DNA of 29,369 nt from Desulfobacter sp. (GTDB lineage Bacteria > Desulfobacterota > Desulfobacteria > Desulfobacterales > Desulfobacteraceae), in NCBI GenBank assembly GCA_030145005.1, contig JAQYWJ010000004.1:1-29369 (forward strand), in the 5' to 3' direction. This document shows, piece by piece, positions 1 through 7,686 of this stretch (position 1 is its first letter; each line of letters starts with the position of its first letter). The translations under genes were made by a program, and so were the position numbers. Under the pieces are notes generated by a model that saw nothing but the letters and a program-made list of their open reading frames with translations, did not search any database and was not told the origin of the DNA.

Positions 1-62
1 TCACCGCCCCATATAACAGCCGGTAAAAAAAGAATGATTGCGATCAATAGTATTTTCTTCAC
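1..62 (-). CDS. Start of a secreted protein gene (partial)
   Basis: Only the first 20 codons lie in the window. Reading the minus strand from a GTG at 62, the peptide starts VKKILLIAIILFLPAVIWGG, two lysines followed by a hydrophobic stretch, which looks like a Sec signal peptide. An AGGAGA ribosome binding site lies about 7 bases upstream of the GTG, which supports this start. The gene runs off the left edge, so its function cannot be told. It is divergent from the phosphoesterase gene, with a gap of about 214 bases in which no gene was seen. Confidence 0.6.
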   Translation of the reverse strand, partial: MKKILLIAIILFLPAVIWGG

Positions 63-276
63 GATAGATCTCCTATGAATTTGTTAGACGAAGTTTAGAT
101 TTAATATAATACGTTGGGAATTTTTCGTCGAGGATAGAAAATAAGAAATCCCACACCACAAATTCAAAAAGGACCCGAGCATGTTTAGGTAAAGAATGAA
201 TTCGTTTGTTGTAATGTTGTTAAAATTCATCCATCATGCTATATTTATTATTGATTAAAGCAAACATGGGAACAAT

Positions 277-1017
277 ATGCGAATCGCTGTCATTTCAGAC
301 ATTCATGGTAATATAGAAGCATTTAAAACAGTACTGAAAGATATGGAACTTCAGGCGGTCAATAAAATTATTTCCCTGGGGGATAATATCGGATACGGCG
401 CTGATTCCGAGGCGGTTATCCAGCAGATAATCGCAAGCAGGATACCATCGATTCTTGGCAATCATGAACTGGCCTGTGTAAATAAAAAAGTGTATAAGTG
501 GTATATTGGGGATACAAAAAAATCGCTGGATGCCACCCTGTCCAAATTGTCACCATCATCTATTGACTATTTAAAGGGATTACCCGTCAATCTTTCTCAA
601 GATCAGGCTTTTTTTGTCCATGGGTTCTGGCCGGATTCTGTCCGGCATTATCTTCACCAAATCCCCAACTCTGAATTGCTCCATGCGTTTGGGCAGATAA
701 AAGAATCCATCTGTTTTTTAGGGCATACCCACAGATTAAGCCTTATTTTCCCTGAAGATGGCGACATTCAGGTTCAACCATTGAATCCGGGGTTGACTCA
801 GCTTAAAAAAAATAAAAAATATATGGTGAATGTCGGTAGTGTTGGCCAGCCCCGTGACGGCGACCCCAGAGCCAAATATGTGATCTGGGATACGGAAAAA
901 TATTGTCTGGACATCCGGTATATAGACTATGACAATCAAACAGCCGCCCGAAAAATACTGGCCGCAGGCCTGCCGTTTAAATATGCCCAGGCAGTAGATC
1001 CGGACATAAAAAAATAA
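277..1017 (+). CDS. Calcineurin-like metallophosphoesterase
   Basis: A 246-residue cytoplasmic protein of the calcineurin-like phosphoesterase fold, a two-metal hydrolase family acting on phosphomono- or phosphodiesters. The full metal-binding signature is visible: D8-x-H10 in SDIHGN, GDN at 35-37, GNHE at 61-64, H115 in FVHGF, and GHTH at 149-152. The length and the GDNIGYG wording resemble the YfcE/MJ0936-like small phosphodiesterases, which have no fused domains. There is no signal peptide. The ATG at 277 follows a GGGA weakly placed as a ribosome binding site. The gene converges on the kinase gene and the two stop codons are 9 bases apart. Substrate cannot be assigned from sequence. Confidence 0.85.
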   Translation: MRIAVISDIHGNIEAFKTVLKDMELQAVNKIISLGDNIGYGADSEAVIQQIIASRIPSILGNHELACVNKKVYKWYIGDTKKSLDATLSKLSPSSIDYLKGLPVNLSQDQAFFVHGFWPDSVRHYLHQIPNSELLHAFGQIKESICFLGHTHRLSLIFPEDGDIQVQPLNPGLTQLKKNKKYMVNVGSVGQPRDGDPRAKYVIWDTEKYCLDIRYIDYDNQTAARKILAAGLPFKYAQAVDPDIKK

Positions 1018-1033
1018 GCCTCTCTCTTATTTT
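1011..1033. terminator. Possible bidirectional terminator between convergent genes
   Basis: An 8-bp AT-rich stem, AAAATAAG (1011-1018) with CTTATTTT (1026-1033) around a CCTCTCT loop, contains both stop codons of the converging phosphoesterase and kinase genes. On the minus strand the stem runs into a T tract. The stem is weak because it is AT-rich, so the call is tentative. Confidence 0.4.
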
Positions 1034-2400
1034 ACAGAACAGACCCCTTTGACAAAATTATAATCAAAAAGATCGCTGCAGTTTACAAATCCCATTTGAG
1101 CATCCACGGTCCAGACAGATTTTTTTGAACGTGTATCACTGCTCCAGAGCCACTTTTGATCGGGTGAGAATACAGGCTCCATGCAAAAATCGTCATCATG
1201 CATTGGGTTTACCAGTGACAGTATCTCGTTGATGGTGGGCATTCGCCAATTTTGATATCCGCCGAATCCGGATTCGGACAGCATCTGGATATAACGTTGA
1301 GCCTGATCCCACATCATGGGATAGCGGGAACCGGATTGCTGCCAGACCAGATTGGTGGCATGGTCTATAACCGTGGTATCATTTATTTTTTGAAACGCAT
1401 TTTGAACAAAGACCAATGGCTGGTGCAGATCATCCAGGTTGAAAACCGTCCTGGCGTCTTTTGCAAGTATTCTGGACGATTCGGATCTGATGGGAAGAGT
1501 GGGTTTGATCCGGGGAGCCGTCTTTTTTTCCTGAAAAATATCATCCAGCGCAAAACATTCACTCTGCCTTGCATCCTTATATAGTGAGAAAAACGCCTTT
1601 AATTCCTCCGACATTGCGTCCGCTGTCTGAAACCGGTCATCTGGATGAGGGGCAATCGCCTTGAGAATGAACCGGTCACAGTTGCGATCCAATTGCGCAT
1701 TTAATTCACTGGGCAAGGCTGGATTTTTATCGGGCAGATGACCTGTTACCATCCGGTAAAGGATCACCCCGGCAGAATACAGATCGGCTCTTTGATCCAC
1801 GGTTTCAGGAGAATCAATCTGTTCAGGAGCACTATAAAACGGAGTGCCGATGGTAAGTTTTTCTGCACTAAGAAATTGTTTCTCACCCCTTCGTTTGGAA
1901 AGACCAAAATCAACAATCTTCGCCGTTCCTGTATCTGCAATCATGATATTAAAGGGTTTTATATCCCGGTGAATGATATCCGCCTCGTGCAGACGGCAAA
2001 GCCCTTCAATAATCTGGGTCAGGTAATGGCAGGCTTTGTCAACGGACACCTTTCTGGAGGGCCTGTCTGCCCAATAGGATTCTCCAATAAGTTGTCCTAG
2101 ATTCCGGCAGTAATATTCCATCAGGTAAAACAATTCATTTGCTGTCTCTTCAAGACTCCAGATGCTCACCACATTGGGATGCCGGATATTTGCAATCACC
2201 GCGGCCTCATGAATAAACTGCTCTCTGAGCCATGTTAAACCGGTCTTTTCAATCAACGCCCGGCTGGGGGTGAACAATTTTAAAGCTGCCGTTTTTTCAA
2301 GCACCGGGATGGTGACGCGATAAATCCGGCCCATGGAGCCACTGCCGAGAAATGCGTTGATCTGATATTTACCGATATATTTGCTGTTCTTACTGGTCAT
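1027..2400 (-). CDS. Ser/Thr protein kinase fused to a DUF1566 (Lcl) domain
   Basis: A 457-residue protein. Residues about 10-270 are a complete Hanks-type (PknB-like) kinase domain: glycine loop LGSGSMGRIYRV (18-29), ATP lysine K41, catalytic HRDIKPFN (144-151), DFG (164-166) and APEQ (191-194). All catalytic residues are present, so it is predicted active. A linker of about 60 residues follows, without an obvious transmembrane segment, so it may be cytosolic. Residues about 335-455 match the DUF1566/Lcl C-terminal type (TNLVWQQ, WRMPTINEILSLV, WLWSSD), a module known from the Legionella collagen-like adhesin and many delta-proteobacterial proteins and thought to be a binding domain. The gene is transcribed alone, with no phosphatase beside it except the unrelated-looking phosphoesterase opposite. 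Confidence 0.85.
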   Translation of the reverse strand: MTSKNSKYIGKYQINAFLGSGSMGRIYRVTIPVLEKTAALKLFTPSRALIEKTGLTWLREQFIHEAAVIANIRHPNVVSIWSLEETANELFYLMEYYCRNLGQLIGESYWADRPSRKVSVDKACHYLTQIIEGLCRLHEADIIHRDIKPFNIMIADTGTAKIVDFGLSKRRGEKQFLSAEKLTIGTPFYSAPEQIDSPETVDQRADLYSAGVILYRMVTGHLPDKNPALPSELNAQLDRNCDRFILKAIAPHPDDRFQTADAMSEELKAFFSLYKDARQSECFALDDIFQEKKTAPRIKPTLPIRSESSRILAKDARTVFNLDDLHQPLVFVQNAFQKINDTTVIDHATNLVWQQSGSRYPMMWDQAQRYIQMLSESGFGGYQNWRMPTINEILSLVNPMHDDDFCMEPVFSPDQKWLWSSDTRSKKSVWTVDAQMGFVNCSDLFDYNFVKGVCSVK

Positions 2401-2720
2401 ATTTTTTTTCTTAAAAGTATATTATCTTCATTGCAGATTACCTGACCCCATGATCTTCTCAAAAACCCGACCGGGAACCCAAAGTTTGGTCCAGACCATT
2501 TCAAACCGGCTCAAACCCTTTCCTCAATTATGGGCATCGCAATCTCTGTGGCCTTTTCTGTGAAACCTTTACACGCTTCGATCAGGTTGTCTTCTCGGAA
2601 TTGCTTTTGCCCCTGGGCCGTTTTCAGATCACAACCGAGTAACGGCCTGCAATTGATTGTGCTGAATTCATTTTCGAACCTTCCTATCAATTAATTGCAA
2701 CGCTACCCGGTGTTTTACCT
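2401..2720. other. Intergenic region with a decayed gene fragment
   Basis: No intact gene is seen in these 320 bases. On the minus strand, 2669-2513 reads as an open frame of about 50 codons ending in a TGA at 2511-2513, with a protein-like stretch (QKQFREDNLIEACKGF, then KATEIAMPIIEERV). It has no start codon in frame. A start with a ribosome binding site (GGAAGG then ATG at 2671) lies in the neighbouring frame and stops after 15 codons. One frameshift would join them, which suggests a decayed small gene. The protein is not recognised. Confidence 0.25.
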
Positions 2721-3797
2721 TTATTCCGGCATGTTAGGAATTTTGGTAAACTCACCTTTATAATTTCGTAACGTGTATTCTTTCTTGTTTTTATCAACTA
2801 TATAATAGTCCGGCATTAATGGAATTTTGCCTATATTAGTCGCCAAAACGTACATAGGTTGTGCCAGACCGGTAGTATGACCGCGTAATGCATCACGAAT
2901 CAACTCTGCCCCTTTTTCCACCGGAGTACGGAAATGGTCCATACCCGGAGCCGGTTCACAATAAAAAACATAGTAGGGGCGGATACGAATGCGTAGTAAT
3001 TTCTGATGCAATTCTCTGAATGTATCCACATCATCATTGATGCCCTTCAACAATACAGCCTGATTTCCTACATTGATGCCGCAACTCATTAGTTCGTATA
3101 CAGCTTTTGCCGTTTCTTCGGTAATTTCTTTCGGGTGGTTACACTGTGTGTTTATCCAAACTGGAATCCGGTGGTATCCTCCGATCGCTTTTTTCAATCC
3201 GTCTGTAATACGATGGGGAAGGACTATTGGCAGACGGGAACCAATTCGGATCATTTCGATGTGTGGCATTTCTCGCAGTTTGGCAATCAGGTATCCAAGT
3301 TTTTCATCTGACAAAAGCAATGGATCACCACCAGTTATTAACACGTCTCGAATTTCAGAATGCTCCGCGATCCAGGCCAGGCCTTCCTCAACATCAAAAT
3401 TAAGCTGCAAATTCTGGTCGACAACTAATTCCTTACGGAAACAGTGCCGACAGTAAATGCCACAAACCTGGACAACGGTAAAAGCGACACGATCATGATA
3501 CTGACGAGCAATACTGTCAGGGCGGATTTCTTCGGTTGCTCTATTTTCTTTCCAGACCAGATAGTTTTTCATCCCGTATTCGTTAACTTGCTCTTTTAAG
3601 GAAGGGATCACTTGCTTTCTAATCGGACAATCAGGGTCATCCTTATCCATTAACGAGGCAAAATAGGGAGATGTCCCCCATTTAGTTTTCAAAGTATTAA
3701 TTGCTTCTTTTTCATCATCAGAAACATTGATATACTTTGCAAGTTTTTCAATTGTATTTACTTGATTCTTTACCTGTTCTGTCCATTCTTCAATCAT
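2721..3797 (-). CDS. KamA-family radical SAM aminomutase (lysine 2,3-aminomutase-like)
   Basis: A 358-residue PLP- and radical-SAM-dependent enzyme of the lysine 2,3-aminomutase family, which moves an amino group from the alpha to the beta carbon of an amino acid. The radical SAM cluster motif is C112-GIY-C116-RH-C119, and the PLP-binding lysine is expected at K324 (NIGKIPLMPDYY). ITGGDPLLL and HFRTPVEKG are typical family signatures. The ATG at 3797 is chosen over one 75 bases upstream because an AAAGGA site precedes it and family similarity starts there. The two aspartates that hold the lysine side chain in clostridial lysine 2,3-aminomutase appear replaced (E281 after C280, and no Asp before K324), so the substrate may not be lysine. 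No ablB-like acetyltransferase is adjacent. Confidence 0.85.
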   Translation of the reverse strand: MIEEWTEQVKNQVNTIEKLAKYINVSDDEKEAINTLKTKWGTSPYFASLMDKDDPDCPIRKQVIPSLKEQVNEYGMKNYLVWKENRATEEIRPDSIARQYHDRVAFTVVQVCGIYCRHCFRKELVVDQNLQLNFDVEEGLAWIAEHSEIRDVLITGGDPLLLSDEKLGYLIAKLREMPHIEMIRIGSRLPIVLPHRITDGLKKAIGGYHRIPVWINTQCNHPKEITEETAKAVYELMSCGINVGNQAVLLKGINDDVDTFRELHQKLLRIRIRPYYVFYCEPAPGMDHFRTPVEKGAELIRDALRGHTTGLAQPMYVLATNIGKIPLMPDYYIVDKNKKEYTLRNYKGEFTKIPNMPE

Positions 3798-3981
3798 TTT
3801 TTTCCTTTTATTAATGTTGACAAGCCTGTAAAAAATCGAATATAGCAAATCTATTATTAATAATTTCAGCATTTTATAACCAAAAAATGGCTACCGATTT
3901 AAGCCGGGACGCCCTTTAAAACAAGGCTTCTCCGGAACCCCCGGTTCATGAGGATAGGTACTGCAAAACTCTCAGACAATA

Positions 3982-3995
3982 GGGGACAGACCACG
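3982..3995. repeat. Left inverted repeat of the RAYT element
   Basis: GGGGACAGACCACG at 3982-3995 is the perfect reverse complement of 4726-4739. The two copies bracket the transposase gene. The left copy is also part of a 34/35-base match to 4959-4993 that includes the transposase stop codon region. Confidence 0.7.
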
Positions 3996-4001
3996 TTTTT
4001 A

Positions 4002-4751
4002 TCAATTTTTTGTCCTCGGTCTGCCGGCTTTACCCGGAAAAGCACGTCTGCCCAACATTATGCTGATTTCATCCTGAAATCGTTTGGTCCTCAATGCAAA
4101 ATTTCCATTCGTGGCTTTTCTGACTTGATTTATTTCATCAGGTTCCAATTCATACCGGAATAATTCCCTATAAATTGATTGCTTTTGGTCATTTGTCTCA
4201 CCAAGACTCTGATAAAGGCTATGTGGTGTAATTAAATCAGACATTTCTCCCTGCCCATTATGACGATAACTCGACCATCTAAACTCACCCAGGTGCTCTA
4301 CAATACCTGCACGGACCGGGTTCAGTTCTATGTACCGCTGACATGTCAACAAATATTTTTCCTCTTGAATCAGGCAAGATCGATATCGTCCTTCCCATAG
4401 GGTACCCGTCCTTCTATACGTTCGGTTGATATATTGAACATACCGTTGCCCCAAACGTTTTAACAAATCTCCGGCACTGCTGCTACTTTTAGGGGTCAGC
4501 AAAAGATGGACATGATTTGTCATCAAAACGTAAGCGTGGATTAGACAACCCGAGATTAACGCATACTCCTCAAGCCATTGAAGGTAGAATAAGTAGTCAT
4601 CATCGGCAAAGAAACAAGCCTGCTTGTTATTCCCCCTTTGAATAATATGAAGAGGGATGTTGGGATCGGACGTCTTGGCATAATGCCAATTTACACTGGT
4701 TTGAAAGATGATACAATTAGAAAATCGTGGTCTGTCCCCAATTTTCCCCAA
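4002..4751 (-). CDS. REP-associated tyrosine transposase (RAYT, Y1_Tnp family)
   Basis: About 249 codons of an IS200-like single-strand transposase. It has the HUH motif in MTNHVHLLL and a conserved RYVQYINRTYRRTGTLWEGRY block containing the likely nucleophilic tyrosine. HIIQRGNNKQACFF, WSSYR and a TSPNPVRA-like RYIELNPVRAG segment are typical RAYT blocks. RAYTs cut and join at REP palindromes and are usually single-copy, domesticated genes. The only start codon in frame before the conserved region is a TTG at 4751, located beside the terminal inverted repeat with no good ribosome binding site. The usual N-terminal segment before PNIPLHIIQRGNN looks eroded. The reading frame is otherwise intact, so the gene may be recently inactivated or weakly expressed. 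Confidence 0.8.
   Translation of the reverse strand: MGKIGDRPRFSNCIIFQTSVNWHYAKTSDPNIPLHIIQRGNNKQACFFADDDYLFYLQWLEEYALISGCLIHAYVLMTNHVHLLLTPKSSSSAGDLLKRLGQRYVQYINRTYRRTGTLWEGRYRSCLIQEEKYLLTCQRYIELNPVRAGIVEHLGEFRWSSYRHNGQGEMSDLITPHSLYQSLGETNDQKQSIYRELFRYELEPDEINQVRKATNGNFALRTKRFQDEISIMLGRRAFPGKAGRPRTKN
4726..4739. repeat. Right inverted repeat of the RAYT element
   Basis: CGTGGTCTGTCCCC is the exact inverse of 3982-3995 and lies at the transposase 5' end. AATTTTCCCC is repeated just outside it (4740-4755 region). It presumably marks the outer edge of the element or a REP half-site. Confidence 0.7.
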
Positions 4752-4958
4752 TTTTCATCGGGATATAACTGATTTATATCTTTAAAAACCTTCTTATGGC
4801 CTCTATTGTCATAGCTGATACAAGAGCCCATTCAATACTATTCGAGAAATAGTATACCAGCAAATCAATTAATAAGTTGATAATGACCCAGGAAAAATCA
4901 CAAACGCGTCTTAATGCGATAAGTTGATAGAAAACGCTTTTTCATAAATAGGGGACAT

Positions 4959-4993
4959 AGGGGACAGACCACGTTTTTTATCAATTTTTTGTC
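4959..4993. repeat. Extra copy of the RAYT border repeat
   Basis: This stretch matches 3981-4014 in direct orientation with a single T insertion. It includes the GGGGACAGACCACG border and the bases that encode the C-terminal TKN-stop of the transposase. It is therefore likely the residual end of a second copy of the element. Confidence 0.65.
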
Positions 4994-5077
4994 TTCTTCA
5001 TACCGGAATGAATTTCGCCCAATTTTCCGTGTCACCAATTTTCCGCCGACCAGGAAGTAAAAAAGGATCTCATGGGA

Positions 5078-5245
5078 CGTTAGGCCCATGGTCAAAATAA
5101 AATCGCCCATCTGCTTGTCTTTTAAGCCGCCCTCGGCGTTACGCCAAAGGACATCAGGAACAATATGATTACATTGGCGTGCCTTGATCGCGACTTAAAA
5201 TCCGGCGCATCTGTGGCAGATTTAATTCTGACCATGGGCCTTACC
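5078..5245. repeat. Long imperfect palindrome (MITE-like)
   Basis: The left arm (5078-5145) and right arm (5176-5245) are imperfect reverse complements over about 68 bases. The ends share AGGCCCATGGTCA-type sequence, the middle has TTTTAAGYCGC, and the inner ends read GGCG..ACGCC. The loop is about 30 bases. No protein is encoded. The structure fits a non-autonomous palindromic element rather than a terminator. Confidence 0.6.
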
Positions 5246-5327
5246 CCAAGCATTACTGGCCCAGAACCCACATACGACCCAGGCCACGGCCAGGGCCAAA
5301 CCAAGAAAACAGAGGTAAGTTCCCTGG

Positions 5328-5747
5328 CTATTCCCCAAGTTTGGCCATTTCATTGCCCATGTCTTCCATGGCCTTTTGAACCGCCGGGTCCATCATATAT
5401 GACACGGTTTTCATCATGGCTGCCGACATCCTTGCAGCCAGTTCTTCCAGTCTTTTAGCTTCTTTTTCCAGTTCCTTGGGGACCTTTCCGCTCTTGTATC
5501 CAGGATATTTTTCATTCAGACTTTGAATCCGGGGAATCAATTCCTGCATAGCGGCTGTATATGCTTCAATGGCTGTGGCCACATCCTGGGCACTGTTTGC
5601 CTTTTCAAGGCTGTCCACATATTTTTCCGTAACATCGGCATGCTGCTTGGTAACATCAGCTGCATCATCATCTGGGGTAGAGCCGCAGCCAAAAAGAAGT
5701 AACCCGGCCACTGCAAACACTGCCATAGTAGAAAATATCTGTTTCAT
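5328..5747 (-). CDS. Small lipoprotein of unknown function
   Basis: A 139-residue predicted lipoprotein. The N-terminus MKQIFSTMAVFAVAGLLLFGCGS is a signal peptide with a lipobox (LFGC), so it would be lipidated at C21 and anchored in a membrane facing the periplasm. The rest is charged and probably helical (VTKQHADVTEKYVDSLEKAN; ELEKEAKRLEELAARM), with heptad-like spacing suggesting a coiled coil. The start at 5747 is chosen because AGGAGGAAGAG lies directly before it; the open frame runs 13 codons further upstream without such a site. The family is not recognised. It lies downstream of ilvC, separated by a terminator, so it is probably expressed separately. Confidence 0.7.
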   Translation of the reverse strand: MKQIFSTMAVFAVAGLLLFGCGSTPDDDAADVTKQHADVTEKYVDSLEKANSAQDVATAIEAYTAAMQELIPRIQSLNEKYPGYKSGKVPKELEKEAKRLEELAARMSAAMMKTVSYMMDPAVQKAMEDMGNEMAKLGE

Positions 5748-5784
5748 CTCTTCCTCCTTGAAAAATGTGTTATAAATTTTTTTC

Positions 5785-5815
5785 AAAAACCCCGGCCATG
5801 CTCACTGCGCCGGGG
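5785..5815 (-). terminator. Rho-independent terminator after ilvC
   Basis: Read on the minus strand, CCCCGGC and GCCGGGG (between 5815 and 5790) form a 7-bp GC stem followed directly by a T run. It lies about 100 bases after the ilvC stop and just upstream of the lipoprotein start. Confidence 0.75.
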
Positions 5816-5915
5816 TAAATACAGAAATCAGATAAACATGATATGCTGGCAACACTTTGGAAGTCAAACCTTTTCATGCTAATAACAAACTGTTGAAACA
5901 ACCGGGTTGCATAGG

Positions 5916-7388
5916 TTAACGCAGGGCTTTCATGGCCCCCATATATCCACGCAGTTTTTTACCCACAATTTCCACAGGATGATTCCGGATGGCATCGTTG
6001 ACCTGGATCAGGCGGATGTTGTCCACGCTGTTGTCTTCGCAAGACAGGCCTTTGCCGATCACATCGGCATCAAGGCCTGCCATGAAATCTTTGAGCAGAG
6101 GAATCGCTGTATGGGCAAACAGATAACAGCCGTATTCCGCAGTATCTGAAATCACCACGTTCATTTCATACAGTTTTTTCCTGGCAATGAGGTTGGAGAT
6201 CAGGGGCACCTCATGCAGGGATTCGTAATAGGCGGACTCCGGAATAATACCGGCTGACACCATGGTATCAAAGGCTAACTCCACGCCTGCCTTGATCATG
6301 GCCACCATGAGAATGCCGTTGTCAAAATATTCCTGCTCCGGGATGTCTGCGTCCTGGGAAGTTGATTTTTCAAAAGCCGTATCCTGGGTCTGGTCCCGCC
6401 ATTTCAGCAGGTTGGCGTCATCATTGGCCCAGTCTTCCATCATGGTCTTTGAAAAATGACCTGTCATGATGTCGTCCATGTGTTTGTTGTACAAAGGTGC
6501 CCAGAGTTCCTTGAGCTGCTCGCTTAATTCAAAGGCCTTAATTTTAGCCGGATTGGACAGCCTGTCCATCATGTTGGTGACACCGCCGTGTTTCAGGGCT
6601 TCGGTCACGGTTTCCCAGCCATACTGAACCAACTTGGATGCGTATCCTTCATCCATGCCGCCTTCAATCATCTTGTCATAGCACAGCAGCGCCCCGGTCT
6701 GCAGCACCCCGCATAAAATGGTCTGCTCGCCCATGAGATCCGATTTTACTTCAGCCACAAATGAGGACTGTAAAACACCGGCCTTGTGACCGCCGGTACC
6801 GGCCGCATAGGCTTTGGCAAGTTCAAAACCCTCTCCCCTGGGATCGTTTTCCCGATGCACGGCAATCAGGGTGGGTACGCCAAAGCCTCTTTTGTACTCT
6901 TCTCTCACTTCGGTTCCCGGGGATTTGGGGGCCACCATGATAACGGTGAGGTCTTCTCTGATCTGCATGCCCTCTTCAACAATATTGAACCCATGGGAAT
7001 AGGAAAGGCAGGCATCCTTTTTCATCAGAGGCATGACGGATTCAATTACATTGGAGTGCTGTTTGTCCGGGGTCAGGTTGATGACCAGATCTGCTGTCGG
7101 CAGCATCTGTTCATAGGGGCCTACGGCAAAGCCGTTCTCCGTGGCATTTTTCCAGGACTGCCGTTTCCCGGAAATGGCGGCTTCCCTTAACGTATAGGAC
7201 ACATCCAGGCCGCTGTCCCTTAAATTCAGGCCCTGGTGCAAACCCTGGGAACCGCATCCCACAATCACAATTTTTTTCCCCTTGAGTGCTTCAACCCCGT
7301 TAAATTCCGAAGGGTCCATGAACCGGCACTGGGACAGTTCTTCAAGTTGCAGCCGTAATGGCAGAGTGTTAAAATAATTGGTACCCAT
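5916..7388 (-). CDS. ilvC: Ketol-acid reductoisomerase, class II
   Basis: A 490-residue enzyme of branched-chain amino acid synthesis. It converts 2-acetolactate or 2-aceto-2-hydroxybutyrate to the dihydroxy acids with NADPH and Mg2+. It closely follows the long E. coli-type sequence throughout: MGTNYFNTLPLRLQLEEL, VGCGSQGLHQG (Rossmann loop), AISGKRQSWKNATENGF (cofactor loop with Arg and Ser residues expected for NADPH), APKSPGTEVREEYKRGFGVP and ESAYYESLHE (metal site), with the duplicated C-terminal domain. Start at 7388 chosen for the AGGAGA site and exact family alignment; the open frame extends 47 codons upstream without similarity. It is divergent from ilvY, as in enterobacteria, and ends at a terminator, so it is probably monocistronic. 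The class I form is commoner among bacteria overall. Confidence 0.97.
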   Translation of the reverse strand: MGTNYFNTLPLRLQLEELSQCRFMDPSEFNGVEALKGKKIVIVGCGSQGLHQGLNLRDSGLDVSYTLREAAISGKRQSWKNATENGFAVGPYEQMLPTADLVINLTPDKQHSNVIESVMPLMKKDACLSYSHGFNIVEEGMQIREDLTVIMVAPKSPGTEVREEYKRGFGVPTLIAVHRENDPRGEGFELAKAYAAGTGGHKAGVLQSSFVAEVKSDLMGEQTILCGVLQTGALLCYDKMIEGGMDEGYASKLVQYGWETVTEALKHGGVTNMMDRLSNPAKIKAFELSEQLKELWAPLYNKHMDDIMTGHFSKTMMEDWANDDANLLKWRDQTQDTAFEKSTSQDADIPEQEYFDNGILMVAMIKAGVELAFDTMVSAGIIPESAYYESLHEVPLISNLIARKKLYEMNVVISDTAEYGCYLFAHTAIPLLKDFMAGLDADVIGKGLSCEDNSVDNIRLIQVNDAIRNHPVEIVGKKLRGYMGAMKALR

Positions 7389-7463
7389 ATTTTGTCTCCT
7401 TTGTGTGTAAATAATGTTGTGAATAAAATGGCTTAAAATCATTGTTGCGTCAAATGAATCATT

Positions 7464-7480
7464 TGCAATTTTACATTGCA
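7464..7480. promoter_or_regulatory. Candidate IlvY operator
   Basis: TGCAATTTTACATTGCA is a perfect palindrome (6-bp arms, 5-base spacer) centred about 84 bases upstream of the ilvC start, in the ilvC-ilvY gap. Size and position suit a LysR-type regulator binding site. Assignment to IlvY rests on context. Confidence 0.45.
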
Positions 7481-7528
7481 GATAATGAAAGACTCTTTTA
7501 AAATACTCTAAACTGCGATCATTGACCA

Positions 7529-7674
7529 AGTTAAGGAACGGGTCTTAAATAACTTGCCCATTTTTCTATATCCGGGAGCACGGGCGTCCCGCCCGCATAT
7601 CCGCAAGTATTGTAAAGATGCGGGCGGGACGCCCGCGCTCCCAGGTTAAGTTATTTCGGACTCATTCCTAAGGC
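7529..7674. repeat. Two-armed palindromic repeat (REPIN/MITE-like)
   Basis: The inner arms 7574-7598 and 7618-7642 match as reverse complements at 24 of 25 positions and are very GC-rich (GGGCGTCCCGCCCGC core). Outer arms (7529-7559 and about 7644-7674) are also complementary, sharing GAAATAACTT / AAATAACTT and GGAAYGRGTC. The loop is 19 bases. The element ends 12 bases before the ilvY start, so it would form a large hairpin in an ilvY leader if transcribed. Confidence 0.75.
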
Positions 7675-7686
7675 TGAAAAATAAAA

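Larger units (their letters stand above)
4752..5327. other. Gene-free region with repeat remnants
   Basis: About 575 bases with no convincing gene. 4752-4950 shows nothing recognisable and is AT-rich. 4959-4993 is a third copy of the RAYT border repeat. 5078-5245 is a long palindromic element. The short open frames here lie inside the palindrome or run antisense to the lipoprotein gene and have no family resemblance. Confidence 0.6.

Noticed and set aside
4898..5110. 70-codon minus-strand frame sharing ILTMGLT with 5165-5458
   Set aside because: The shared peptide comes from the inverted arms of the palindrome, not from related proteins.
5165..5458. 97-codon plus-strand frame
   Set aside because: Its first part is inside the palindromic element and the rest runs antisense to the lipoprotein gene; no family features.
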